64,000 nt of DNA from [Mycobacterium] manitobense (lineage in GTDB: Bacteria > Actinomycetota > Actinomycetes > Mycobacteriales > Mycobacteriaceae): positions 1 through 64,000 of the forward strand of contig NZ_JACKSJ010000184.1 in NCBI RefSeq assembly GCF_025821665.1, in the 5' to 3' direction. A model generated the notes under the pieces. It worked only from the letters and a program-made list of their open reading frames with translations, did no database searches and was not told the origin of the DNA. The first letter of the stretch is position 1, and the number at the start of each line of letters is the position of its first letter. Position numbers and translations under genes: made by a program. Below are positions 34,461 through 43,025 of the stretch, piece by piece.

Positions 34461-34672
34461 CAGTGCACTCCCACGACGGAACCCGATTCGTCATGGCGCA
34501 ACGGCAATTCCTGTCGCACGCCCCCTCCTTGTCCCGTCCCCGCACGTGTGACGTCGATCTCCCTACTCACGGGTAGTAAGCAAGACCACAGGACTGTACC
34601 CGATGAAATCCTGGCCGTGGACCGCATCGGCCGGATTGAGCCTTCAACTGTTAGCAAACGCATCACCTTTGG
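34461..34672 (-). promoter_or_regulatory. fadD5-yrbE1A intergenic region, probable internal promoter
   Basis: A gap of this size inside an otherwise overlapping operon is conserved in position with M. tuberculosis, where promoter activity has been reported between fadD5 and yrbE1A. I see a small dyad CTAC-TCACGG-GTAG near 34562-34577 but no strong -35/-10 pair. Confidence 0.4.
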
Positions 34673-36328
34673 CTAGCTCTCTCCGGAGGCGGCAGAAACT
34701 GTTGTCGCAGACGAACTTTCGCCCGCGTCAGTAGATTGCTGGCCGGCGAAACGGGCGCGCAGTTCCGTCTTGAGCACTTTGCCGGCGGGGTTGCGAGGCA
34801 GTGCGTCGACGACCTCGAGCGCCTTCGGGTGCTTGTAGCGCGCCAGCCGTTCGGTGAGGAAACCGTCGAGATCCGCGAGGGTGAGACCCTGCTCGCTCAC
34901 CGCCGCTCCGACCGCCACGATGGCCACCGGCACCTCACCCCACTTCTCGTGCGCCCGTCCGATCACCGCCACCTCGGCGATGGCGGGGTGGGCGGCGAGC
35001 GCGTTCTCCACCTCGGCGCAGTAGATGTTCTCGCCGCCGGAGATGATCATGTCCTTCTTGCGGTCGACCACCCAGATGTAGCCCTCGTCGTCCTGGCGCA
35101 CGAGATCGCCGGAGTGGAACCAGCCGCCCTCGAACGCCTCCGCGGTGGCCTTCGGGTTGTTCCAGTAGCCGGCCATCAGGGTCGGTGCGCGGTAGACGAT
35201 CTCACCGACCTGTCCGGTCGGGACGTCGTTCATGTTCTCGTCGACGACGCGGGCGGCGACGGTGGGGATCACCTTGCCGACCGAACCGAGCTTGCGCAGC
35301 GCGTCCTGCGCCAGCAGCATGCACGTCACCGGCGACATCTCGGTCTGACCGAAAGCCGCGTAGATCTGGGTGCCCGGGAACATCTCTGACATGTCGCGCA
35401 GGAGAGTATCCGACGCCGGGGCGGCACCCCAGGACAGCACCCGCAGCTTCAGCGTCCGTGGCCTGGCGCGCTGTTCGGCGCACACGGCCTGCCACTGTGC
35501 GGGCACCAGGAAGATCGAGGTGACCTGCTCGGCGGCGAGCACGTCGAGCAGCGCGCCCGGATCGAAGGCGCCCAGCGGGTAGACCACGGTCGGCAGGCCG
35601 AGCAGAAGGCCGCTGATCATGTTGCCCACCCCGGCGATGTGGAACAACGGGACACCGATGAAGCCGACGTCGTTGTTGATGTCCGGGCTGACCGTGAAGA
35701 GGTTGGTCATCGCCTGGCCGGTGATGTTGTTGTGGGTCAGCACCGCGCCCTTCGGCCTGCCCGTGGTGCCCGAGGTGTACATGATGAGCGCGGGTGAGTC
35801 GTTGGGGATGTCGACCGGCGCGGGCGGGTCGCCGGTCTCGTCGAGCAGGTCGTCGTAGCCGAGCAGGTTGTCGGCATCGGTGCTGCCGCCCGCCACGATC
35901 ACCGTCGTCAGTGTCGGGTCGAGGTCGCGCACCGCGGTGGCGACCGGGGCGAGCACCGACTCGGTGACGACCACGCGGGCCTGGCAGTCGCTGACCAGGA
36001 AGGCGATCTCCGGCGGGGTCATCCGGAAGTTGACCGGCACGGCGATCGCGCCGAGCTTGTTGGCCGCGAGCACCGACTCCATGAACTCGGTGCGGTTGAG
36101 CATCAGCACCAGCACCCGGTCGCCGAACCCGATGCCGCGACGGCTCAGGGCGCCCGCGAGTGCGGTCACCCGCCGGTCGAGCTCACGCCACGTCGTCGTG
36201 TGTCTGAGGAACCGCAGCGCGGTTTTCTCCGGCTGCATGGCCGCATGCCGGGAGAGCTGGTTGACCCAGTTCTGCCGGCGGGCCAGATAGGGCTGCTCGG
36301 TGAGGGCGGGAGGGTCGAGCTGGCTCAA
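34673..36328 (-). CDS. fadD5: FadD5, acyl-CoA synthetase of the mce1 operon
   Basis: An AMP-forming fatty acyl-CoA ligase of 551 residues. The P-loop YTSGTTGRPKG, the GWFHSGDLVRQDDEGY and DRKKDMIISGGENIY motifs and the catalytic Lys near NPAGKVLK are all present. It should activate fatty acids imported by Mce1, or released from mycolates, at the inner face of the membrane. The start is a TTG at 36328 with GGAG eight bases upstream, an uncommon but well-placed start. It is the first gene of the mce1 operon, divergent from mce1R. Confidence 0.93.
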   Translation of the reverse strand: MSQLDPPALTEQPYLARRQNWVNQLSRHAAMQPEKTALRFLRHTTTWRELDRRVTALAGALSRRGIGFGDRVLVLMLNRTEFMESVLAANKLGAIAVPVNFRMTPPEIAFLVSDCQARVVVTESVLAPVATAVRDLDPTLTTVIVAGGSTDADNLLGYDDLLDETGDPPAPVDIPNDSPALIMYTSGTTGRPKGAVLTHNNITGQAMTNLFTVSPDINNDVGFIGVPLFHIAGVGNMISGLLLGLPTVVYPLGAFDPGALLDVLAAEQVTSIFLVPAQWQAVCAEQRARPRTLKLRVLSWGAAPASDTLLRDMSEMFPGTQIYAAFGQTEMSPVTCMLLAQDALRKLGSVGKVIPTVAARVVDENMNDVPTGQVGEIVYRAPTLMAGYWNNPKATAEAFEGGWFHSGDLVRQDDEGYIWVVDRKKDMIISGGENIYCAEVENALAAHPAIAEVAVIGRAHEKWGEVPVAIVAVGAAVSEQGLTLADLDGFLTERLARYKHPKALEVVDALPRNPAGKVLKTELRARFAGQQSTDAGESSSATTVSAASGES

Positions 36329-36366
36329 CGGCGATGCTCCGGGGATCGTGGGTTGCGCACGGCTGA

Positions 36367-36380
36367 TATTTGATCAAACA
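36367..36380. promoter_or_regulatory. Candidate Mce1R operator
   Basis: TATTTGATCAAACA contains the 10-bp perfect palindrome TTTGATCAAA in the 124-bp divergent gap between fadD5 and mce1R. It sits 38 bp upstream of fadD5 and about 72 bp upstream of mce1R, fitting a GntR/FadR-type repressor site controlling both. Binding is inferred. Confidence 0.55.
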
Positions 36381-36452
36381 TGGTGTAGCCCCGGTCACAC
36401 TATGGCCTCGGTGGCTCGGGGACAACCCCACGCCAGACGGACACTCCCGGCC

Positions 36453-37157
36453 ATGGAGACCACCGTGAACGCACCTGCGACACCCCGGGTCGCGCCGACG
36501 CGACGGGTCCGCCGCGAACAACTCTCCGACGAAGTGGCCGCCCACCTGCGGTACGCGATCATGTCCGGTTCGCTGCGCCCTGGCATGTTCATCCGGCTCG
36601 ATGAGACGGCCGCTTCGCTGGGCGTCAGCATCACCCCGGTGCGCGAGGCGCTGCGGACGTTGCGGGGCGAGGGCATGGTGCAGCTGGAACCGCACCGCGG
36701 CCACGTCGTCGTCCCGCTCAGCCGTGCCGACGTCGAGGACATCTTCTGGCTGCAGTCCACCATCGCCAAGGAACTCGCGGCGAGTGCGACCGCGCGCATC
36801 ACCGACGCGCAGATCGACGAACTGGACCGGCTCATCGACGCGCTGGAGGTGGCCGTCGCCGAGCGCGAGCCCGAGCTGGTGGCGCAGGCCGTCTTCGACT
36901 TCCACCGGACGCTCAACCGGTCCACGGGACGGATCAAGCTGGCGTGGTTCCTTCTTCATGCGGCCCGCAATCTGCCGCCGCTGTTCTATGCCAACGACCC
37001 GCAGTGGGGCGAGCGGGCGGTGGCCAACCACCGTGCGGTGACCGCGGCGCTGCGCCGGCGCGACGCCGAGACCGTCGTGCGCCTGACCGACGCGCAGTTC
37101 ACCGACGGCGCCCGGCGGCTGATGGCGCGGCTGGAGGAGATCGGGCTGTGGAGCTGA
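36453..37157 (+). CDS. mce1R: Mce1R, GntR/FadR-family repressor of mce1
   Basis: A 234-residue FadR-subfamily GntR regulator. The winged-helix domain (LRYAIMSGSLRPGMFIRLDETAASLGVSITPVREALRTL, about residues 33-71) is followed by an all-helical FCD ligand domain with the metal-binding pattern (FDFHRTLNR, NHRAVTAAL). Divergent from fadD5 in the same way as Rv0165c. I chose the ATG at 36453; longer frames run through the operator. Confidence 0.92.
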   Translation: METTVNAPATPRVAPTRRVRREQLSDEVAAHLRYAIMSGSLRPGMFIRLDETAASLGVSITPVREALRTLRGEGMVQLEPHRGHVVVPLSRADVEDIFWLQSTIAKELAASATARITDAQIDELDRLIDALEVAVAEREPELVAQAVFDFHRTLNRSTGRIKLAWFLLHAARNLPPLFYANDPQWGERAVANHRAVTAALRRRDAETVVRLTDAQFTDGARRLMARLEEIGLWS

Positions 37158-37190
37158 GTCAGCCGGCGCTGATCCGGCGCCGAGTGGCGA

Positions 37191-39008
37191 TCACTTGAGG
37201 GCCACCTTGAGAACGCGATTGCGCTCATCGCTGACGTAGACGCTGCCCTGGTTGTCGACGGCCAGAGCTGAGGGCTTGACCAGGTCGGTGAAGGGGAGCT
37301 CGGACTGCACGTTGGTCCTCGCGTCGAGCCTGAGGACCTTCCCCCCGAGGTAGTCGCTGACGTAGACGTTGTTCTGGCCGTCGACCGCAACTCCGAACGG
37401 CGCCACGAGACCCGGGAACGGCAGCACCTCCTGCCTGTCGGAGTCGGCGTACAGCTTGATGACGCCGATCCCTCCTCCCTGGGACACGTAGACGTTGCGC
37501 GCCTTGTCGACCGCCACATATGAAGCAGCCCGAACGTCGCGGAAGGGCAGCCGGATCTGACCGCTGCCAGAGGCAGGCAGCTCCACCACCTGGTTGCCCA
37601 GATGATCGGTGACGTAGACCGATCCGGCTCTGTCGACGGCCACCCCGGTAGGCATGCGCAGATCGGTGATCGGCAGCTTCTCCACCGCGGCCGACCCCGG
37701 GGCGAGTCTGACCACCTCGCCGGCAGACGGATCCGCGTCGGCGATGTACAGGCGATTCGCCGTGTCCACGGCGATGCCCTGTCCGAACGTCACATCGGTG
37801 GCCGCGACGCGGGTGGGTGCGCCGGCGCCGGGGGGCAACATCCAGATCCCCCCTTCGACGAACAGGGTCACGTAGACGGTTCGATCGGGGCCGACGGCGA
37901 TGCCCGACGGAGACTCCCCGAGGCTGCCGAAAGGAAGCTCGACCGGTTCTCCGTATGGCGATGCCGCATTCGGTTCGGGCTGGGCAGTGGTGGCGTTGCC
38001 GACGACGGACCGTTCGGTCGCTCCCGCGAACCCCGCGATGACCCCGGCAGCGATGAGCACGACGGCACTGACGACGCACGCCATCACGGTGGCGCGTCGA
38101 CCGCCTCGGCTCTGGACAGGCGAGACGCTGATCTGCGGGCGCAGCACAGTCGGCTGGGTGGGTGCGCGTGCGGGCTGCGGCGCCCACGGTGCGGTCGGCG
38201 GGACGGACTGCCGAGGCGCGATCGCCGCCCGGGCCGCCGCGGCGAGCGCGGACGCCGTGGGAAAGCGCCGCTCCACGTCGCGGGCCATCCCCAGTTCGAT
38301 GACCGCGTCGAGCGCCCGCGGAAGGCCCGGCATCACATCGGTGACTCGGGGCGGCGTGCCTGCCGGGCGGTCCGGCTGCTGTCCGGTCAGGCACTCGAAC
38401 AGAACGCACGTCAGCGAGTAGACGTCGGATCTCGCATCGGCTGCGGCGTCGGTGAGCAGCTCCGGCGCGGTGTACGCCGGGGTACCCCAGGCATGCGTGC
38501 CCGCACTCCCCTGTGCGCCGGCCGAGCCGAAGTCGACGAGATATACGAACTCGTCCGGTGTGACGAGGATGTTCGACGGCTTGAGGTCTTTGTGCACCAG
38601 ACCGATGTGATGGGCGGCGTCCAGAGCCAGAGCGGCCTGCTCCACGATGGCGACGGATCGAGCCGGGTCGAGCCGCCCCGCGTCCCGGAGCAGGGTGCCG
38701 AGGTCGTGTCCCTCGATCAGCCGCATGTCGACGTACAGCTGCCCGTCGATCTCCCCGAAGCCGTGGATGGGCACGATGTGAGGGTCGTTGAGCCGGGCGG
38801 CAGCCAAGCCCTCGCGGCGAAATCGGTCGCGGAAGTCCGGATCGGCGGCCGCACGCGGCGAGAGGACCTTCAGCGCGACGAAACGTCCGGTCGAGGTGTC
38901 GTAGGCCCGGAACACGTGCCCCACCTGTCCGGCGCCCAACGACTCCAGCAGCCGGTAGCCCCCGAGAACGGTCGGCTCACTCCTCGTCACACTGAGGAAC
39001 TCTGCCAC
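37191..39008 (-). CDS. Receptor Ser/Thr protein kinase with NHL beta-propeller (PknD-like), atypical HKD
   Basis: A 605-residue transmembrane kinase: kinase domain about residues 17-262, one membrane helix (306-330) and an exported NHL-repeat propeller (about 355-605) with repeats of the form PxGVAVDxxGxVYVxD. The ATP-binding Lys (VALKVL, K47), Asp of HKD (141) and DFG (159-161) are present. HRD is changed to HKD, and the activation segment DFGSAGAQGSAGTHAWGTPAY lacks the usual Thr pair, so it may be constitutive or weakly active. GTG start. It lies 28 bp downstream of its paralogue and is probably co-transcribed. Confidence 0.88.
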   Translation of the reverse strand: MAEFLSVTRSEPTVLGGYRLLESLGAGQVGHVFRAYDTSTGRFVALKVLSPRAAADPDFRDRFRREGLAAARLNDPHIVPIHGFGEIDGQLYVDMRLIEGHDLGTLLRDAGRLDPARSVAIVEQAALALDAAHHIGLVHKDLKPSNILVTPDEFVYLVDFGSAGAQGSAGTHAWGTPAYTAPELLTDAAADARSDVYSLTCVLFECLTGQQPDRPAGTPPRVTDVMPGLPRALDAVIELGMARDVERRFPTASALAAAARAAIAPRQSVPPTAPWAPQPARAPTQPTVLRPQISVSPVQSRGGRRATVMACVVSAVVLIAAGVIAGFAGATERSVVGNATTAQPEPNAASPYGEPVELPFGSLGESPSGIAVGPDRTVYVTLFVEGGIWMLPPGAGAPTRVAATDVTFGQGIAVDTANRLYIADADPSAGEVVRLAPGSAAVEKLPITDLRMPTGVAVDRAGSVYVTDHLGNQVVELPASGSGQIRLPFRDVRAASYVAVDKARNVYVSQGGGIGVIKLYADSDRQEVLPFPGLVAPFGVAVDGQNNVYVSDYLGGKVLRLDARTNVQSELPFTDLVKPSALAVDNQGSVYVSDERNRVLKVALK

Positions 39009-39036
39009 CGCGCGCCGCCGGTCACCGACGCGTGTT

Positions 39037-40920
39037 TCACCGCACCGGCAGTTTCACCACCCGATCGCGAACGTCGGAGACGTAGACGTTGCCGTCCCCG
39101 TCGACGGCCACCGCATTCGGTTTGACCAGATCGACGAAAGGCAGTTCCTCCTGGTCGCCGGTCCCCGCGTCGAGTTTCCACACCTTGCCGGTACCCAGAT
39201 CGGTGACGTACACGGCGCCGTCGCCGTCGACGGCGATTCCGGAGGGGTCGACCAGTCCCGTGAACGGCACCACCTCCTGCCCACCGGACGTGCTGGTTCC
39301 CATCTTGAGGACAACCCCGCGGACCTGCGTGGCGTACACGGTGCCGGTCGCGTCGACAGCGATGTGGCCGGAGCTCCGCAGGTCGCGGAACGGCATCTCG
39401 ACCTGGTTGGACGAGCCGGCGGACAGCCGCAGTACCCGACGGGTCTGATCCACCACGTACACATCTCCGGCGGGATCGACCGCGACCCCCTGGGGCGACT
39501 CGAGGCCCGTGAACGGCAGATCGATCTGCGGCGTCGCTCCTGCGCCCAACCGCACGACGCGCGCGGGAGGGAGATAGGAGGCGACATACACCGCACCGGC
39601 ATCGTCGACGGCCACTCCCGACGGCGCCATCACGTTGCTGAGCGGCAGCTTCGTCGGTGTGTCGGAGCCGGCCGGGAGCTTGATCACACCGTCGAGACCG
39701 GTGGCGTAGACGCTGCCCTCGTCGTCCACCGCGAGTTCGTCCGTACCGACCTGTCTGATGGGGAGTTCGATCGGCTCGCCGTAGGACGCAGGGGGCGGGT
39801 CCTGCGATTGCGTGGCCGCCGGTGACGTGGACCGGTCCTGCGTCGCGACGATGACGCCGCCTGCCGTCAGCGTCGCCACCGCGGTGATCGCCGCCGCGAC
39901 GAGCGGTGCCCGCCGGCGCCACCACGGCCGGCGCACCACCGGGGGCAGCCCAGGCTGCGGGGCGAGCGGGGCGAACCCGCCCGCCGGTGCAGGGTGTGGC
40001 CCCGACATCGGAGCGTGTCCGGGACCCACGGATGCGAAGCCGCCGAAGTGGGCCGGCGGTGGTTGCGGCGCGACCCGGACAGTGCCGTCGAGAACGCCAC
40101 GCGCGGCGCGCGCGAACTCCGACACCGTCGCGAACCGGTCCGTCGGGTCCTTGGCCAGTCCGCGCCCGATCACCCCGTCGAACTGCGCAGGGAGCCCCGG
40201 CTTGACCGTGCCGGTCCGGGGCGGCGGCGAGAACATGTGCCCGGCCATGACGCGCTGCGGGTTCCCGCCGCCGTACGGCTTCTTCCCGGTCAGGCATTCG
40301 AACAGCACGCACGCCAGAGAGTAGACGTCGCTGCGCGGATCGAGAGTGTCGGTGCTGAACCGCTCGGGCGCCATGTAGGCCAACGTGCCGAACGTCATGC
40401 CGGTCGCCGTCAGCCGGCTGTCGTGCGTCGCGCGGGCGATGCCGAAGTCGATGAGGTAGGCGAAGTCGCGCGCGCCGATCAGCACGTTCGACGGTTTGAC
40501 GTCACGGTGCACCAGCCCGACCCGGTGCGCGGCCTCCAGCGCCGAGGCGATCTGCTCGACGATCGCGACGGCGCGGAACGGTTCGAGACCGCCGGGGCTC
40601 TCGCGCAGGACGAGGTCCAGATCGCGGCCCTCCACGAGGCGCATGTCGACGAACAGCCGTCCGTCGATCTCCCCGAACCGGTGGATGGGGATGACGTGCG
40701 GATCACTCAGCTGCGCAGCGAGATGCGCCTCGCGACGGAACCGCGCCTGGAAGTCGGCGTCCGCCGCCATGTGCGGCGCGAGCACTTTGACGGCGACCAC
40801 CCGCTGGGTCTGCGTGTCGTATGCGCGGAAGACCTGTCCCATCGCGCCGCTGCCCAGCAGGCGCTCCAGCCGGTACCACCCGAACGTGGTCGCGCCGTCC
40901 ACCCCCTGGCCCCCGTCCAT
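39037..40920 (-). CDS. Receptor Ser/Thr protein kinase with NHL beta-propeller (PknD-like)
   Basis: A 627-residue paralogue of the next gene with all canonical motifs: GSGAMGQVF, VAVKVL (K45), HRDVKPSN (138-145), DFGIA (158-162), and an activation loop with TATGMTFGT that offers phosphorylatable Thr residues. A Pro-rich juxtamembrane linker leads to a helix (about 338-360) and an outside NHL propeller of about 240 residues. PknD of M. tuberculosis has the same layout. The ATG at 40920 is chosen; a GTG three codons upstream is possible. The signal sensed is unknown. Confidence 0.9.
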   Translation of the reverse strand: MDGGQGVDGATTFGWYRLERLLGSGAMGQVFRAYDTQTQRVVAVKVLAPHMAADADFQARFRREAHLAAQLSDPHVIPIHRFGEIDGRLFVDMRLVEGRDLDLVLRESPGGLEPFRAVAIVEQIASALEAAHRVGLVHRDVKPSNVLIGARDFAYLIDFGIARATHDSRLTATGMTFGTLAYMAPERFSTDTLDPRSDVYSLACVLFECLTGKKPYGGGNPQRVMAGHMFSPPPRTGTVKPGLPAQFDGVIGRGLAKDPTDRFATVSEFARAARGVLDGTVRVAPQPPPAHFGGFASVGPGHAPMSGPHPAPAGGFAPLAPQPGLPPVVRRPWWRRRAPLVAAAITAVATLTAGGVIVATQDRSTSPAATQSQDPPPASYGEPIELPIRQVGTDELAVDDEGSVYATGLDGVIKLPAGSDTPTKLPLSNVMAPSGVAVDDAGAVYVASYLPPARVVRLGAGATPQIDLPFTGLESPQGVAVDPAGDVYVVDQTRRVLRLSAGSSNQVEMPFRDLRSSGHIAVDATGTVYATQVRGVVLKMGTSTSGGQEVVPFTGLVDPSGIAVDGDGAVYVTDLGTGKVWKLDAGTGDQEELPFVDLVKPNAVAVDGDGNVYVSDVRDRVVKLPVR

Positions 40921-40976
40921 GCTGCTCACCTTATTTGGCGCAGCGCATGCTCGGTGACGACTGACGTGCGCCGAGG

Positions 40977-41414
40977 TCAGGCCGAGAGCTGTTCGGCGCG
41001 CGCCTTGAGATTGTCGGCGAGGTAGTCGATGGTGTCGCCGATCGCCTTCTTCACCATCGGCTTCGGGATGGCGAGCTTGGTCTCCACGTCGAGGTCGACG
41101 GTGAGCAGCGACGTCGGCCCCATCGGCACCACGGAGAACTTCTGCTCCTGCTTGTCGAAGTGGTCGCCCTGCTGCAGCATCGTGAAGATCTCGTTCTCGC
41201 CGGGGTAGTAGACGGCGGTGATGAACGTGCCGGCCTGGCCCTGCACCTCGACGTCGAGCCGGAGCTGGCTCGGCCGCCCGTCGTCGTAGCGGGCCAGGAT
41301 CCAGCAGCCCTTGATCTCGGGATTCCACTCGGGGTACTTCTCGAAGTCGCGGACGATCCCCAGGATCGCCTCGGCGGGGGCCGACACCTCGACGGTCTTG
41401 CTCACCAGCGGCAT
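40977..41414 (-). CDS. TB18.5: SRPBCC/polyketide-cyclase-fold protein TB18.5 homologue (Rv0164)
   Basis: A 145-residue START-like protein: SKTVEVSAPAEAILGIVRDFEKYPEWNPEIK at the N terminus is typical of the SRPBCC fold, and PMVKKAIGDTIDYLADNLK forms the closing helix over the hydrophobic cavity. Members bind lipids or other hydrophobic molecules; this one has no known enzymatic role. It lies directly beside the Rv0163-like thioesterase gene, as in M. tuberculosis. Confidence 0.87.
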   Translation of the reverse strand: MPLVSKTVEVSAPAEAILGIVRDFEKYPEWNPEIKGCWILARYDDGRPSQLRLDVEVQGQAGTFITAVYYPGENEIFTMLQQGDHFDKQEQKFSVVPMGPTSLLTVDLDVETKLAIPKPMVKKAIGDTIDYLADNLKARAEQLSA

Positions 41415-41433
41415 CGGGCGAGCATAGCGAGCG

Positions 41434-41877
41434 TCAGTCCGACGGCACGCGAGCAGTTTCGAGCAGATCCCGGATCGGATCGGGGATCGGGATCGGGCGG
41501 CGTGCCTCGCGGTCGACGTAGACGTGCACCCAGTGCCCGACGGCCGCGACCGGCACGTCGCCGCCCGCCGCGGGGAACAGCGAGAGCCGGTAGGTGACGC
41601 TGCTGGTGCCGATCCTCGCGACGGCCAGGCCGACGGTCAGCGGGTCGGGGAACTTGAGCTCCGCGAAGTACTGGCAGCCCGACTCGGCGACCACGCCCAG
41701 CCACGGCGCCTCGAGCGGATCGACCCCGATCGTGGTGGCGATCCACGCGTTGATCGCGGTGTCGAACAGCGCGTAGTACACCGCGTTGTTGAGGTGGCCG
41801 AACATGTCGTTGTCGGTCCAGCGGGTCAGCACCGGCCAGTGCACCGGGAAGTCGCGACTGGTGAGGTCGGTCGGCAT
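41434..41877 (-). CDS. Hot-dog-fold acyl-CoA thioesterase, Rv0163-like
   Basis: A 147-residue 4-hydroxybenzoyl-CoA thioesterase-type protein. The signature TRWTDNDMFGHLNNAVYYALFD carries the catalytic Asp. The ATG at 41877 gives the family length (about 150); the longer frame is an artefact running into the divergent adhE1 promoter. It precedes the TB18.5 gene by 19 bp. Confidence 0.88.
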   Translation of the reverse strand: MPTDLTSRDFPVHWPVLTRWTDNDMFGHLNNAVYYALFDTAINAWIATTIGVDPLEAPWLGVVAESGCQYFAELKFPDPLTVGLAVARIGTSSVTYRLSLFPAAGGDVPVAAVGHWVHVYVDREARRPIPIPDPIRDLLETARVPSD

Positions 41878-41912
41878 GGGTAGCAGTCTCGCAGTCGGGC
41901 AGTCTGGTGGAC

Positions 41913-43025
41913 ATGACAGTGCGCATCCGCGGCGCGGTGCTCGAGGAGATCGGGCGTCCGAGGCCCTACACCGAGTCGACCCCACTGACCGTCAGCGACG
42001 TCGACCTCGCGCCGCCGGGCCCCGACGAGCTGCTCATCGGCATCGAGGCGGCCGGGCTCTGCCACTCCGACCTGTCGGTGGTCGACGGGAACCGGGTGCG
42101 ACCGGTGCCGATGCTGCTCGGTCACGAGGCGGCCGGTGTGGTGGAGCAGGTCGGTCCCGGCGGCTCGGACCTCGCCGTCGGCCAGCGGGTGGTGATGACG
42201 TTCCTGCCTCGCTGCGGACACTGCCCCGCCTGCGCGACCGACGGCCTCACCCCGTGCGAGCCGGGCAGCGCCGCCAACGCCGCGGGCACGCTGATGCACG
42301 GTGACATCCGGCTGAGCCGCGACGGCCGGCCGGTGCACCACCATCTCGGTGTCTCCGGCTTCGCCACCCACGCCGTCGTCGACCGGCACTCGGTGGTCCC
42401 CGTCGATGCCGACGTCCCGCCGGTCGTCGCGTCGCTGCTGGGCTGCGCCGTGCTCACCGGCGGCGGCGCCGTGCTCAACGTGGGACGGCCGCAGCCCGGC
42501 CAGACCGTCGCCGTGGTCGGCCTCGGCGGAGTGGGCATGGCCGCGGTGATCACCGCACTGGCCCACGACGACGTCCGCGTGGTCGGCATCGACCAACTCG
42601 ACGACAAGCTCGACCGCGCCCGCGCAATGGGAATCCACGAGGCCTACACCCCCGAGCAGGCCGCCGAGCAGAACCTCAAGGCGACGGTGGTGGTCGAGGC
42701 GGTCGGCCACCCTGCTGCGCTGGAGACCGCGGTCGCGCTGACCGCGCCGGGCGGCCGCACCGTGACCGTCGGCCTGCCGCGGCCCGACGCCCGGATCACG
42801 TTGTCGCCGTTGGGTTTCGTCGCCGAGGGCAGGTCGCTCATCGGCAGCTACCTGGGTTCGGCGGTGCCCGCCCGCGACATCCCGGTGTTCGTCGACCTGT
42901 GGCGTTCGGGCCGGCTGCCGGTGGAGTCACTGGTGTCGTCCACCATCACCCTCGACGAGATCAACTCCGGCATGGACCGTCTCGCCGAGGGCGAAGCGGT
43001 GCGTCAGGTGATCAGTTTCGGCTAG
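41913..43025 (+). CDS. adhE1: Zinc-dependent alcohol dehydrogenase, AdhE1-like (Rv0162c)
   Basis: A medium-chain zinc alcohol dehydrogenase of 370 residues. Catalytic-zinc motifs GLCHSD and GHEAAGVV, the structural-zinc cysteines in CGHCPACATDGLTPC, and the NAD-binding GLGGVGMAA are all present. The ATG at 41913 is 35 bp from the divergent thioesterase start. Position matches adhE1 upstream of the mce1 region. It ends in a 14-bp overlap with the convergent mscS gene. Confidence 0.88.
   Translation: MTVRIRGAVLEEIGRPRPYTESTPLTVSDVDLAPPGPDELLIGIEAAGLCHSDLSVVDGNRVRPVPMLLGHEAAGVVEQVGPGGSDLAVGQRVVMTFLPRCGHCPACATDGLTPCEPGSAANAAGTLMHGDIRLSRDGRPVHHHLGVSGFATHAVVDRHSVVPVDADVPPVVASLLGCAVLTGGGAVLNVGRPQPGQTVAVVGLGGVGMAAVITALAHDDVRVVGIDQLDDKLDRARAMGIHEAYTPEQAAEQNLKATVVVEAVGHPAALETAVALTAPGGRTVTVGLPRPDARITLSPLGFVAEGRSLIGSYLGSAVPARDIPVFVDLWRSGRLPVESLVSSTITLDEINSGMDRLAEGEAVRQVISFG

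Noticed and set aside
22341..36328. Assignment as mce4 (sterol importer) instead of mce1
   Set aside because: fadD5 as first gene, the divergent GntR regulator, the four Mas genes, the Mce1F-type tail and the flanking TB18.5, adhE1 and sigG all fit mce1.
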